NCBI GenBank assembly: GCA_039033855.1
Contig: JBCCBV010000015.1
Coordinates: 1 to 64,000 of the forward strand
Length of the DNA: 64,000 nt
Source of the DNA: JBCCBV01 sp039033855
GTDB taxonomy: Bacteria > Planctomycetota > Phycisphaerae > Phycisphaerales > Phycisphaeraceae
Direction of reading: 5' to 3'
In this document: positions 26,481-35,102 of the stretch, one piece after another
Layout of the letters: every line of letters starts with the position of its first letter
Position numbering within the stretch: position 1 is the stretch's first letter
Notes under the pieces: generated by a model
The model's database searches: none
The model's input: only the letters and a program-made list of their open reading frames with translations
Told to the model about the DNA's origin: nothing
Position numbers and translations under genes: made by a program

Positions 26481-27971
26481 TTAGCTGGCGCTGGCGCGTT
26501 TGCGCTGCAGGTCGGCCAGGTACTTGCGGGCCTCGCCTACTAAGTAGAACGAGCCGGTGACGACGATGATGTCCTCACGGCTGACCGCGTGCGACGCCAG
26601 CCGGAGCGCGGCGGGCAGGTCGGAGGCCACCTGGGCCATCTTCGGCGTCATGTCGGTGAACTGCCGGTGCAGGTCGGTGGGCTCGACGGCCCGGGGGTTC
26701 TGGCGGGCTTTGGTGAAGATCACCTTGTCCGCCCCCAGCGACACCTGGTGCAGCATGCCCTGGACGTCTTTGTCGGCGCCGCAGCCGAAGACCAGCACCA
26801 GCGAGTCGTACGACAGGTGCGCCCCGAGCGAGCGGATCAGCGCCTGGATCGACGCGGCGTTGTGGGCGCCGTCGATAAACACGCGTGGGCGGGCCAGGAC
26901 CTGCTCCATCCGGCCGGGCAGTTCGGTTTTCGCCAGGCCTTGGATCACCTGCGCCTCGGGCGGGTCGAACCCGTGGGCCTTGAGCTTGTCGATCATCGCC
27001 AGGGCCAGCCCGCAGTTGTGGGCCTGGTGCTCGCCCTTGAGGGGCACGGCCAGGTGCTCGAACTGCGAGGTTTTGGTGGTCAGGCACACCCGGCTGTGCG
27101 GGCCGAGCTCTTTGTTGGCCTCGAAGCGGAACGAGAAATCGATGTCCTTGCCGGTGAACTGCAGCGGTGCCCCGACCTCTTCCGCGCAGGCCTTAAGGAC
27201 CTTGGTGACGGCCTTGTCTTGCTGCACCGACACCGCGGGCACGTCGGGCTTGAACACGCCGGCCTTTTCACGGGCGATCAGTTCGACGGTGTCGCCCAGC
27301 AGGTGGGTGTGGTCGAGCGAGATGGCGGTCAGACCCACCACCAGCGGGTCGACGGCGGTGGTGCTGTCGAGCCGGCCGCCCAGCCCGGTTTCGAGGACCG
27401 CCAGGTCGACCGCCTGGTCGGCGAAGTACAGCAGCGCCGCGGCGGTGAGGATCTCGAAGAACGTCGGCGGGCCGGAGATGCCGCGGGTGGCGACGAACTT
27501 GGCCTCGACCTCGGCGATCCGCCGAAACGCGTCGGCGCAGTCGGCGTAGGAGATCATCTGGCCGCCGATGGCGATGCGCTCGCGCAGGTCGACCAGGTGG
27601 GGCGAGCTGTACGAGCCCACGGCGTAGCCCGAGGCGCCGAGCATCGACGCGAGCATGGCACACGTCGACCCCTTGCCCTTGGTGCCGGCCACCTGCACGC
27701 ACTTGAGCCCCTCTTGCGGGTTGTCCAGCAGCTCGAGCAGCCGCTTCATGCGGGCCAGCGAGAAGGTCTTGTCGTCGTACTTGACCGTGCGCAGTCGCTC
27801 GTGGTCGATGTGGGCGTACAACCAGCGCAGAGCGGTGGTGTAGTTGGTGATGCTCTCGGGCTTGGGCAGGTCGAGGTCGACCGCCTTGGCCGAGGGCTTT
27901 CGGCCCTTGGAGACGGGCCGCGCGGCGGTGGTAGACCGCCTGGAACGCTGGGTCGTTGTCGCGCTTGGCAT
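26481..27971 (-). CDS. folC: Folylpolyglutamate synthase/dihydrofolate synthase
   Basis: 496 residues. It adds glutamate to (dihydro)folate using ATP. The Mur-ligase-type P-loop VAGTKGKGSTCAML, the folate region SYSSPHLVDLRERI, LETGLGGRLDSTTA and IDGAHNAAS are all present. The first 55 residues are a basic, low-complexity extension (T/R/K/P-rich) not usual for the family. Start 27971 follows a TACGGT hexamer by 9 bases; an upstream ATG at 28199 would add 76 poorly conserved residues. It converges with the FHA kinase gene and is divergent from egtB. Confidence 0.94.
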   Translation of the reverse strand: MPSATTTQRSRRSTTAARPVSKGRKPSAKAVDLDLPKPESITNYTTALRWLYAHIDHERLRTVKYDDKTFSLARMKRLLELLDNPQEGLKCVQVAGTKGKGSTCAMLASMLGASGYAVGSYSSPHLVDLRERIAIGGQMISYADCADAFRRIAEVEAKFVATRGISGPPTFFEILTAAALLYFADQAVDLAVLETGLGGRLDSTTAVDPLVVGLTAISLDHTHLLGDTVELIAREKAGVFKPDVPAVSVQQDKAVTKVLKACAEEVGAPLQFTGKDIDFSFRFEANKELGPHSRVCLTTKTSQFEHLAVPLKGEHQAHNCGLALAMIDKLKAHGFDPPEAQVIQGLAKTELPGRMEQVLARPRVFIDGAHNAASIQALIRSLGAHLSYDSLVLVFGCGADKDVQGMLHQVSLGADKVIFTKARQNPRAVEPTDLHRQFTDMTPKMAQVASDLPAALRLASHAVSREDIIVVTGSFYLVGEARKYLADLQRKRASAS

Positions 27972-27980
27972 AGTCGGGCC

Positions 27981-27986
27981 ACCGTA
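27981..27986 (-). promoter_or_regulatory. Candidate -10 element (TACGGT) before folC
   Basis: Minus-strand TACGGT lies 9 bases upstream of ATG 27971, giving a predicted leader of about 3 bases. It fits the window's near-leaderless pattern. Confidence 0.35.
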
Positions 27987-28043
27987 GCGGACGCCCCGTG
28001 CGGGGTCAACGATTTGAGCACGATTCACCCGATCTGCATGGGA

Positions 28044-28106
28044 TTGACGCAATTTGCGAGGAATCGTGACACAAACCTGTGTTGCGCAGGCCGGCGTTGA
28101 CGCAAT
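28044..28106. repeat. Direct repeat TTGACGCAAT, two copies 53 bp apart
   Basis: Identical 10-mers at 28044-28053 and 28097-28106 lie in the 301-bp divergent region between folC and egtB. TTGACGCAA is nearly a palindrome. The 53-bp period is about five helical turns, as for a regulator binding two sites on one face. I see no other feature in this interval. Confidence 0.4.
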
Positions 28107-28272
28107 CCTGACCCGCGCAACGGGGCGACACGCTCGCATGGGCGCTGCGGCCGGGATGGGGTGGCGACGTGGTTTGGTCTGCGGCGCGGCCTCCGCCACA
28201 AGCGGTGGGTTGATCCGCCCGGCGGCCCGACCTAGCGTCCACCTCCCGTTTTGGGAGTTTGGGGCTTTGGGT

Positions 28273-29712
28273 ATGTCGATCGTTTCGCCACAATCCGCGG
28301 CGCTGTCTGACGCTCAGGCCGAGGCTGCGCACGGGCCCGACCCGGCCCGGGCCGTGGCAGGGGTGTTGCAGCCGCCCGACCCCGCGGTCGAGCCCGACCC
28401 GGCCGGTGCGCTGGACTTCGTACAACAGGTTCGCGCGTTCACCGAAACGCTGGTGGCGGGCCTCGAGCCCGAAGACCTGGTGGTGCAGACGCAAGAGGAT
28501 TGTTCGCCCGGCAAGTGGCACCTGGCGCACACGACCTGGTTCTTCGAGCGGTTCGTGCTGGGCCCGTGGTCGCCGGGGTACACCGCGGTGGACCCGGCGT
28601 ACGACTACCTGTTCAACAGCTACTACAACGGCGTGGGCCCGCAGCACTGCCGACCCAGGCGGGGCGTGCTTTCTCGCCCGACCGTGGCCCAGGTGCTCGG
28701 TTACCGGCAAGAGGTCGATCGACGGCTGTCTGCATTGGTCGACGACGTTTCGGCCGGGCGTGCCGACCCCGCGCCGCCGAAAGAGCCCGCCGGGGCGCTG
28801 GGGTTGGCGGCCATGCTCCGGCTGGGCGCCCACCACGAACAGCAGCACCAGGAACTCCTGCTGGCCGACCTGCAACACGCGTTTTCGTCGAACCCGCTGA
28901 TGCCTGCCCACCCCGATGCGTTGCCCGCGAGGCGCGAAGGCGCCGACCCGTCGCCCGCCGGCTGGGTGCATTTCGAGGCCGGCCTGGTGCCCGCGGGGGT
29001 GCGCACCGGCGCCAAGGCCTTCCACTTTGACAACGAAACCCCCCGCATCCGGGCCTGGATCGAGCCGTTCGACCTGGCCGATCGGCTGGTGACCTGCGGC
29101 GAATACCAAGCCTTTATCGACGACGGCGGGTACGACCGGCCGGACCTCTGGCTCTCGGCCGGCTGGGCCCAGCGGCAGGCCGACGGCTGGACCTGCCCGC
29201 TGTACTGGTATCGCGACGGCGGCGTCTGGAAGCGTTACGCGTTGTCCGAGCCGACCGAAGTCCCCGCCGACGAGCCGGTGTCGCACCTGAGTTACTACGA
29301 GGCCGACGCCTACGCCCGCTGGGCGGGCGCCCGGCTGCCGACCGAGTTCGAGTGGGAGCACGCCGCGTTCCGCGCCCGGGCCGAACGTCGGGTGGCCGAC
29401 GACGGCGCCTACGCCGAGTCGATGCGCTGGACCCCCGCCCCCGCCCGGCCGGCCCCGGTCGACCGTTGCCTGCGCCAAATGATGGGCGTGCTCTGGCAGT
29501 GGACGTCGTCGGCCTACGCGCCTTATGCCGGGTACCGCCCGCTGCCGGGCGTGCTGGGCGAATACAACGGCAAGTTCATGTCCGGCCAGCAGGTGTTGCG
29601 CGGTGCCGCGGCGATCACGCCCCGCTCGCACACCCGGGTCAGCTACCGCAACTTCTACGCGCCCCAGAGCCGGTGGTGCGCGGCCGGCCTGCGTTTGGCG
29701 CGCGACGCCTAG
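28273..29712 (+). CDS. egtB: Ergothioneine biosynthesis sulfoxide synthase EgtB
   Basis: 479 residues. EgtB is an iron enzyme that joins a thiol donor (cysteine or gamma-glutamylcysteine) to hercynine. The N-terminal DinB-like half has the iron ligands in PGKWHLAHTTWFFE and HHEQQHQE. The C-terminal half is a formylglycine-generating-enzyme-like domain (LPTEFEWEHAAF; VWQWTSSAY). The thiol used cannot be decided from sequence alone. Start 28273 follows a G-rich stretch (GGGAG, GGGG); the longer frame to 28054 lacks similarity. It is followed 81 bases later by egtD. No egtA, egtC or egtE is in the window. Confidence 0.95.
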   Translation: MSIVSPQSAALSDAQAEAAHGPDPARAVAGVLQPPDPAVEPDPAGALDFVQQVRAFTETLVAGLEPEDLVVQTQEDCSPGKWHLAHTTWFFERFVLGPWSPGYTAVDPAYDYLFNSYYNGVGPQHCRPRRGVLSRPTVAQVLGYRQEVDRRLSALVDDVSAGRADPAPPKEPAGALGLAAMLRLGAHHEQQHQELLLADLQHAFSSNPLMPAHPDALPARREGADPSPAGWVHFEAGLVPAGVRTGAKAFHFDNETPRIRAWIEPFDLADRLVTCGEYQAFIDDGGYDRPDLWLSAGWAQRQADGWTCPLYWYRDGGVWKRYALSEPTEVPADEPVSHLSYYEADAYARWAGARLPTEFEWEHAAFRARAERRVADDGAYAESMRWTPAPARPAPVDRCLRQMMGVLWQWTSSAYAPYAGYRPLPGVLGEYNGKFMSGQQVLRGAAAITPRSHTRVSYRNFYAPQSRWCAAGLRLARDA

Positions 29713-29793
29713 CGGGTTGTGCTTCTCGATTTCTCCGGCGCCCCGACCCCGGCGTCATTCTCCTTTTCCCTGGACCGACGCCGAGACTCTGCG

Positions 29794-30906
29794 ATGACCT
29801 GTTGGTACGCCTCTTGTGTGGCGACGCGATCGCCGATCGCCCGCCCGACCGATCATTCCACCGATACCCAGACGCGGGCTAAGGCCGTGGACGCCGCCAG
29901 CGCGTCTGCCCTGGACGCGCTCGACCCGTCAGACCCGTCGGAACAGGCCGGCGGCTTCGACCTGATCGACCTGCACCCTTCGCCGGCCGACCTGCGGGCC
30001 ATCGCCGTCGAAGGCCTGTCGGCCGAGCCCAAGTCGCTGCCCGCGGCGCTCTTGTACGACGCCCAAGGCAGCGCGCTGTTCGAGTCGATCTGCGACCTGC
30101 CCGAGTACTACCTGACCCGGACCGAGGTGGGGATCCTGCGGGCCAACCTGCCGGAGATCGCCGAGCGCATCGGGCCCGGCGCCCTGGTGTTCGAGCCCGG
30201 CTGCGGCAGCGGCGTCAAGACCCGGCTGCTGCTGGAGACGCTCGACCGGCCGGCGGGCTTTGTGCCCATCGAGATCAGTCGTAGCGCGCTGCTGGGCGCG
30301 TGCGCCGAGTTGGCCCGGGCCGTGCCCGGCGTCGAAATCCTCCCGGTTTGCGCGGACTATCACCGGCCGATCCCCGAGCCGTCGCCCGAAGTCGACCCCG
30401 AGCAGCGGGTGGTGTTCTTCCCCGGCTCAACGGTGGGCAACGCGCCGCCCGACGAGGCCCGGGTGCTCCTGGAACGACTGGCCGAGCTGGTCGGGCCCGG
30501 CGGGTGGATGCTCGTCGGCGTGGACCTGCGCAAAGACCCCGAGCTACTCGAAGCCGCCTACGACGACGCGCAAGGGGTGACGGCCCGTTTCACGCTCAAC
30601 GTGCTCGAAAGATTGAACCGCGAAGCCGACGCCGACTTCGACCTCGACGCCTTTGGCCACGAGGCGGTCTGGCGCGACGGCCCGGGCTGGGTCGAGCTCG
30701 GCGCGGTCAGCCTGTTCGATCAGACGGTGTCGGTGGCCGGGCAGCGGTTTGCGTTCGCCCGGGGCGAAAAGCTGCACACCGAGGTGTCGGCCAAGTACAC
30801 GCTCGACGGGTTCGCGGAGCTGGCGGCGCCGGTCGCGTCCGTGGCGGGCGTGTGGACCGATGCGCAGGCGCGCTTCAGCGTGCAACTGCTGCGGGTGGCC
30901 GGCTAA
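29794..30906 (+). CDS. egtD: L-histidine N-alpha-methyltransferase EgtD
   Basis: 370 residues. It trimethylates histidine to hercynine with S-adenosylmethionine. Seen: SLPAALLYDAQGSALFE leading into the domain, the SAM loop FEPGCGSGVKTRLLL, FFPGSTVGN, and the C-terminal SAKYTLDGF. The first 50 residues are an added non-conserved stretch, part of which (LDPSDPSE) is encoded by a short repeat. Start 29794 has GAG 8 bases upstream; a GTG at 29719 is also possible. Its stop codon overlaps the stop of the convergent lipoprotein gene by two bases, so there is no intergenic space for a terminator. Confidence 0.94.
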   Translation: MTCWYASCVATRSPIARPTDHSTDTQTRAKAVDAASASALDALDPSDPSEQAGGFDLIDLHPSPADLRAIAVEGLSAEPKSLPAALLYDAQGSALFESICDLPEYYLTRTEVGILRANLPEIAERIGPGALVFEPGCGSGVKTRLLLETLDRPAGFVPIEISRSALLGACAELARAVPGVEILPVCADYHRPIPEPSPEVDPEQRVVFFPGSTVGNAPPDEARVLLERLAELVGPGGWMLVGVDLRKDPELLEAAYDDAQGVTARFTLNVLERLNREADADFDLDAFGHEAVWRDGPGWVELGAVSLFDQTVSVAGQRFAFARGEKLHTEVSAKYTLDGFAELAAPVASVAGVWTDAQARFSVQLLRVAG

Positions 30907-31697
30907 GCGTCCGGCGGTTCTTCAGACGGCTCCGCGGAGACCTCGTCCGACGGCGTTTGGATTTCCGCAGAGAGATCGCGAGGCCGCCGATGCCGGTACA
31001 CCCGGTCGATGGCGAAGGTGCGCCCCGAGTCGGCCGTGGTCACGCGCACCGACACGGCCCAGCCGACCAGGTCCGAGGGGGGCGCTTCGGGCAGCGCCAG
31101 GTCCAGCCGGTAGTGCGTGCCGGTAAGCCCCGAGCGGTAAGCGTCGTGCCATTGTTCGCCGGTGAAGTCGAAGGTCGACGGCGCCAGGGCGGGGCTGGCG
31201 CGGTCTGCGGGGTCTGCGGGGTCGAGCGACCGGAACAACGGGGTTACGCGCACCCGGGCGCTCGCTTGGACGGTCAGGAAACGGCCGTCGCGGTCTTGGG
31301 GGAGCACCAGCAGGCGGAGGGTTTCGTCGGCACCGTTGTCGTCGAGGTCGGTCGGTCCGGACCAGCGGTGCAGGGCCAGGTCGGCCAGGACGATGGGCGG
31401 GCCGGCGGCGGGCCCGGGCTCGTTGTCTGTGGGCGACGCCTGGGATCGCTCCGCGGCGTCGCGGGCGGCGAGTTCCTGCTCGCGCCGCTCCAGGGTTCGG
31501 CGGAGCTCGGCGACCTCTTGCTCGAGATCGGCGTTGGCGTTGGCGAACTCGGGGTCGCCGCCCGGGCGGACTTGAACGGACCCGCACCCGGGGGCGAGGG
31601 TCGTGGCCACGCCGCACAAGGCGGCGGCGCAGAGCCGGGTCGTCGCTCTGCGTGATAGATGAAGCGGCCGTGCGCTGGGTTTACTCGGCGTCGTCAT
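30903..31697 (-). CDS. Predicted lipoprotein of unknown function, coiled-coil start
   Basis: 264 residues. The signal peptide ends in lipobox LAPGC. It is followed by a short coiled coil (ANADLEQEVAELRRTLERRE) and a beta-rich domain with DLDDNGADETLRLLVLPQDR. I do not recognise a family. Its ATG lies inside the end of clpP (17-base overlap), so it is probably translated from the clpP transcript. A DPADPADRA insert is encoded by a GTCTGCGGG repeat. The pairing with a cytoplasmic protease looks positional rather than functional. Confidence 0.75.
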   Translation of the reverse strand: MTTPSKPSARPLHLSRRATTRLCAAALCGVATTLAPGCGSVQVRPGGDPEFANANADLEQEVAELRRTLERREQELAARDAAERSQASPTDNEPGPAAGPPIVLADLALHRWSGPTDLDDNGADETLRLLVLPQDRDGRFLTVQASARVRVTPLFRSLDPADPADRASPALAPSTFDFTGEQWHDAYRSGLTGTHYRLDLALPEAPPSDLVGWAVSVRVTTADSGRTFAIDRVYRHRRPRDLSAEIQTPSDEVSAEPSEEPPDA

Positions 31698-32316
31698 CCG
31701 AAGACCCGCTTCCGGCCACACCGTCGGGCAGGTGTTGGAGCACGTTGTCGGCGCAGCCGTAGGCGACGGACTCCTCGGCGTCGAGCCAGAGGTCGCGTTC
31801 GCAGTCGTGCTGGATCTTTTCCATGTCCTGGCCGGTGTGCTGCTGGATGATCTTGTAGAGGCGGTCGCGGGTGCGCAGCATCTCTTTGGCCTGGATCGAC
31901 AGGTCGGTGGCCTGGCCCTGCATGACCCCGCCCATGAGGGGCTGGTGCAGGAGCACCCGGCTGTTGGGCAGCATCGAGCGTTTGCCCTTGGCGCCGCCCA
32001 TCAGGAGGATCGAGCCCATCGAGGCGGCCACGCCCACGCAATAGGTCTGCACGGTGGGGCGGACGAACTGCATGGTGTCGTAGATCGCCAGTCCGGCCGA
32101 CACCGACCCGCCGGGCGAGTTGACGTAGATGTGGATGTCGTTCTTGGCGTCTTCGTTGGACAAGAACAGCAGTTGGGCGGTCACCAGCGAGGTGGTGGCG
32201 TCCGAGATCGGGCCATTGATAAAGATGACCCGGTCCTTCAGCAGCCGGCTGAAGATGTCGTAGGCGCGCTCACCGCGGCCGGTCGACTCGATGACCATGG
32301 GGACAAGTTGGCTCAT
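31681..32316 (-). CDS. clpP: ATP-dependent Clp protease proteolytic subunit
   Basis: 211 residues, full length. Catalytic triad: Ser99 in GVAASMGS, His124 in LLHQPLMGG, Asp171 in HDCERDLWL. YVNSPGGSVSAG forms the oxyanion region. It assembles a 14-mer that degrades proteins unfolded by ClpX/ClpA/ClpC. Start 32316 has GGAGCG about 8 bases upstream. The reading frame is open far upstream, but that part is the antisense-like shadow of the DD-peptidase gene and is not ClpP. No clpX follows; a lipoprotein gene overlaps its end. Confidence 0.97.
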   Translation of the reverse strand: MSQLVPMVIESTGRGERAYDIFSRLLKDRVIFINGPISDATTSLVTAQLLFLSNEDAKNDIHIYVNSPGGSVSAGLAIYDTMQFVRPTVQTYCVGVAASMGSILLMGGAKGKRSMLPNSRVLLHQPLMGGVMQGQATDLSIQAKEMLRTRDRLYKIIQQHTGQDMEKIQHDCERDLWLDAEESVAYGCADNVLQHLPDGVAGSGSSDDDAE

Positions 32317-32399
32317 GGGGGACGCTCCGTGTCTTCCGTGAAAAGGGGCGGCGGGCGGGCAGTGTAGGCCCGGGCGGGCGGCGGGGCAGCGGCGGGTGT

Positions 32400-34079
32400 C
32401 TATCGAGCGCCGGCGGCGGGGGTGGCTTCGGCCGGTGCGCTGGGGGTGGCGGCGGCGGCCGCGCTCGCCCGGCGGACCAAATCGTCGTCGATTTCGTTCA
32501 CGATCCGGTCCTGCAGCCGGCGCACCGGGGCGTTGGTAAACCGCGGGCGGAACCCGTTGACCAGGATGCTGAACGCCACCCGGCGGACCTGCCCGGGGTT
32601 CTGCGGGTCGTCGAGCTCGAGCACGCCCGACAGCGACGACGCGCTGATCCACTGCCCGTCGATCGGCCGGCCGATGGTGCCGGTCTTGGCGTACAGGCGG
32701 GCGGTCAGGTCGTCCTTCATGCGGTTGCGCAGGGTGCCGCTCTGGCCCGGCCGGGCGAGCGAAGCGCGGAGCACGTCGGCCTGGGCGGGGTCTTCGAGCA
32801 TGTGGTCGAGGGTCTCGACCAGCAGGCGTGCGGTCAGGCGGTTGCGGTGCGACATGCCCGAGCCGTCGGCCACCAGCACGCCGTGGATCGGCGCCCGGCC
32901 GTGGAGCTCTTCGCTCAGGAATCGGCGGACCGCCGCGGCGCCGGCTTGGTAGGAGCCCGGGGCGCCGGTCATCTCGTGGCCCAGCCGTTTGAGCACGGCC
33001 TCGGCGGCCATGTTGTGCGAATCGCGGTTCACCCGCAGCAGCACCCAAGGCAGGGTCGAGCGGAAGCGTTCGATGACCACGCTCGGCGGCAGGTTGGTGC
33101 GCAGGGTCGGCCGGGCAATGGCGCCGACCTCCACGCCCCGGGCTTGGAGCCGCTCGGCCAGCAGGTTGGCCAAAAACATCGGCGGGTCGTGCGTGGTGCG
33201 CGAGGCGGACACGCGCTCGCGCGAGGGCGTGGCGCCGCGCAGGGTAAAGACGTTGGCGTCCGGTTCGCGGGTGATGCGCAGGTCGTTGGTGCGCCCGGTG
33301 CGGGCCAGGTTGTAGGTGGTGACAAAGTCGCCGAAGGGGTACGCCTCGATGGCCGGGGCGGCGCCGGGCGAGGTGGGCGCGGCCGTAAAGCTGATGACGT
33401 TGTTGTAGAAGTTCAGCCCGGCGACCTGGGCGCAGTAGTAGAAGTCGAGCTGGTCTTTGGGCCAGTCGGGGTGGACAAACTCGTCGTCGAAGACCCGGTC
33501 GTCGACCCAGAGGGTGTCGATGCGCCCGACGCCCTCTTCGACCAGGTCGTTGCACCAGTCGTCGAGCACGGTGTCGGCGGTGAGCTTGACGTGGTCGGCC
33601 GGGGCCCGGCCCTGGTTGATCTGGCGTTCGAGCCGGCGGAGCAGGGTCGGGTCGCCGAACACCGGGTCGCCGCCGCCGCGGAGGATAAGGTCCACGGTCT
33701 GCGGGTCCGGCCCGGCGATGCGCTCGAGCCGGGTCTCGAACGCGAAGTCCGGCCCAAGGCGCCCGAGCGCCGCGGCGGTGGTCAGCACCTTCATGTTCGA
33801 GGCGGGCGCCAAGGCCCGGTCGGCCTCGATGCGCACCAGGTAGCGGTCGGTGTCGAGGTCTTTGACGGCGACGCCCGCGACGGATTCGCCCAGCCCGGCG
33901 TCGCGCACCAGCGCGCGGATGTCGGACTCCAGATCGGCCCGGGCCGGAAGCGACGCCAGCGCCATGGCCAGGCAGGCGAGCCCGCGCAGCGCACGGGTCA
34001 GCGGGCGTTTCGATCGCGGTCGCAAAGCACGCCAAAGGCTGCGATTGGCGGCGTCATCGACAAGGGGGGCGGTGGTCAT
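32400..34079 (-). CDS. dacB: PBP4-type D-alanyl-D-alanine carboxypeptidase/endopeptidase
   Basis: 559 residues with a signal peptide after a basic N-terminal region (cleavage near ARA, residue 48). The three penicillin-binding motifs are present: SNMK at 94-97 (nucleophile Ser), SHN in RDSHNMAAEAV, and KTG in AKTGTIGRP. The large insert between SxxK and SxN places it in the PBP4/DacB class. It trims or opens peptidoglycan peptides in the periplasm. Its ATG overlaps the TGA of the unknown gene upstream by four bases (ATGA), indicating coupling. The C-terminus is an Ala/Pro/Thr-rich tail. Presence of a PBP4 enzyme supports peptidoglycan in this organism. Confidence 0.93.
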   Translation of the reverse strand: MTTAPLVDDAANRSLWRALRPRSKRPLTRALRGLACLAMALASLPARADLESDIRALVRDAGLGESVAGVAVKDLDTDRYLVRIEADRALAPASNMKVLTTAAALGRLGPDFAFETRLERIAGPDPQTVDLILRGGGDPVFGDPTLLRRLERQINQGRAPADHVKLTADTVLDDWCNDLVEEGVGRIDTLWVDDRVFDDEFVHPDWPKDQLDFYYCAQVAGLNFYNNVISFTAAPTSPGAAPAIEAYPFGDFVTTYNLARTGRTNDLRITREPDANVFTLRGATPSRERVSASRTTHDPPMFLANLLAERLQARGVEVGAIARPTLRTNLPPSVVIERFRSTLPWVLLRVNRDSHNMAAEAVLKRLGHEMTGAPGSYQAGAAAVRRFLSEELHGRAPIHGVLVADGSGMSHRNRLTARLLVETLDHMLEDPAQADVLRASLARPGQSGTLRNRMKDDLTARLYAKTGTIGRPIDGQWISASSLSGVLELDDPQNPGQVRRVAFSILVNGFRPRFTNAPVRRLQDRIVNEIDDDLVRRASAAAAATPSAPAEATPAAGAR

Positions 34080-35059
34080 TCGGACCAGTATGCCCATCGG
34101 CGGACCGAGCGGAGCGCGTAGTCGGCTACGCCGGTCTCGGCCTGGACCATCACGTGCTGGGTGCGCGGGTCGGCGTCGAACCAGTAGCGCTCGGTCTGAC
34201 CGTCGGGGTAAGCGACTTCGAGCTGGTGGGCGACGATCGTGCCGGCCGGCACCTTGACCGCGGCGCGGTCCACATAGCGCACTACGGCGTCGACCGGTTC
34301 GACCGGCGAAAGGTGCGTGGTCGTTGCTTCGGGGACCACCCGCAACTTCAGATCGGACGCGTCGGCGAACGGGTAGCCACGCAATACCAACGGCAGGGCG
34401 TCGTGGAACACCAGGTCGGCGCCGGCGTCGAACGACCCCTGGCGGACGCCTTCGTTCGGGAAGTAAGACGATTGACGCCACGCCACAAGGTTGCCGAGCA
34501 AGGTGGCCTCTTTGAACGTGGCGCCGCAGTCCTCGTTGCTGCCCATCTGGAGCTTGACCGCGGACAGGTCGTCGGTCTGCACGTACGCCATGGTCGAGTA
34601 GTGGTAGGTGTAGTTCTTGGTGGGCAGGTCTTCGCGCACGTGGAACTTGAAGACTTCGATGCCTTGGCCGGCGGCCTTGGTGGCGGTGGCCGGGCTGTAG
34701 GGCTCTTTGTTGGTGAAGAAGCGCGCCACGTATTGGCGTGGCTGGCCGTACATCGATCGGGTGGCGTCGTAGTCGGCCTGCTCGGCCTGGCCGTCGTACC
34801 AGATGGGGTCGTTGACAAAGGCGAAGTCGAGCTTGGCCAGGCCGTCGGCGGAAATCGGCGCGGCGGGCGGCGTGGTATTGGCGGTGTCGTTGGGCGTGTG
34901 TGCGTTACCGCTGGAGGTTGGCCAGAGTGCGCCGATGAGCGCGAGCACCATCAGCAAGGCCATGATCTTGCCGGCCATGCTGAGGGCGCGGTGAACGGGC
35001 CCCGGCGGGATCAGCGTTGCGATGTGGGTGGCTTTTCGTGGCTGGGGGGAACGGGGCAT
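34076..35059 (-). CDS. Membrane-anchored protein of unknown function
   Basis: 327 residues. One transmembrane helix (residues about 28-46, MAGKIMALLMVLALIGALW) then an extracytoplasmic domain containing VKLQMGSNEDCGATFKEA, HDALPLVLRGYPFADASDL and TTHLSPVEPVDAVVRYVDR. I do not recognise a family. It has a good Shine-Dalgarno site (TTGGAGG). It ends by overlapping dacB, so it is likely exported and works in the same envelope process. Its two closest neighbours upstream are a glycosyltransferase and an RNase HII-like gene. Confidence 0.8.
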   Translation of the reverse strand: MPRSPQPRKATHIATLIPPGPVHRALSMAGKIMALLMVLALIGALWPTSSGNAHTPNDTANTTPPAAPISADGLAKLDFAFVNDPIWYDGQAEQADYDATRSMYGQPRQYVARFFTNKEPYSPATATKAAGQGIEVFKFHVREDLPTKNYTYHYSTMAYVQTDDLSAVKLQMGSNEDCGATFKEATLLGNLVAWRQSSYFPNEGVRQGSFDAGADLVFHDALPLVLRGYPFADASDLKLRVVPEATTTHLSPVEPVDAVVRYVDRAAVKVPAGTIVAHQLEVAYPDGQTERYWFDADPRTQHVMVQAETGVADYALRSVRRWAYWSE

Positions 35060-35102
35060 CGCGGGCCTCCAATAAGAAACGGCGGGGCGGCCGTGCCCGG
35101 GG

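Noticed and set aside
32317..34035. Frame extending ClpP upstream
   Set aside because: The extension is a shadow of the dacB gene on the same strand; ClpP begins at its Shine-Dalgarno-preceded ATG.
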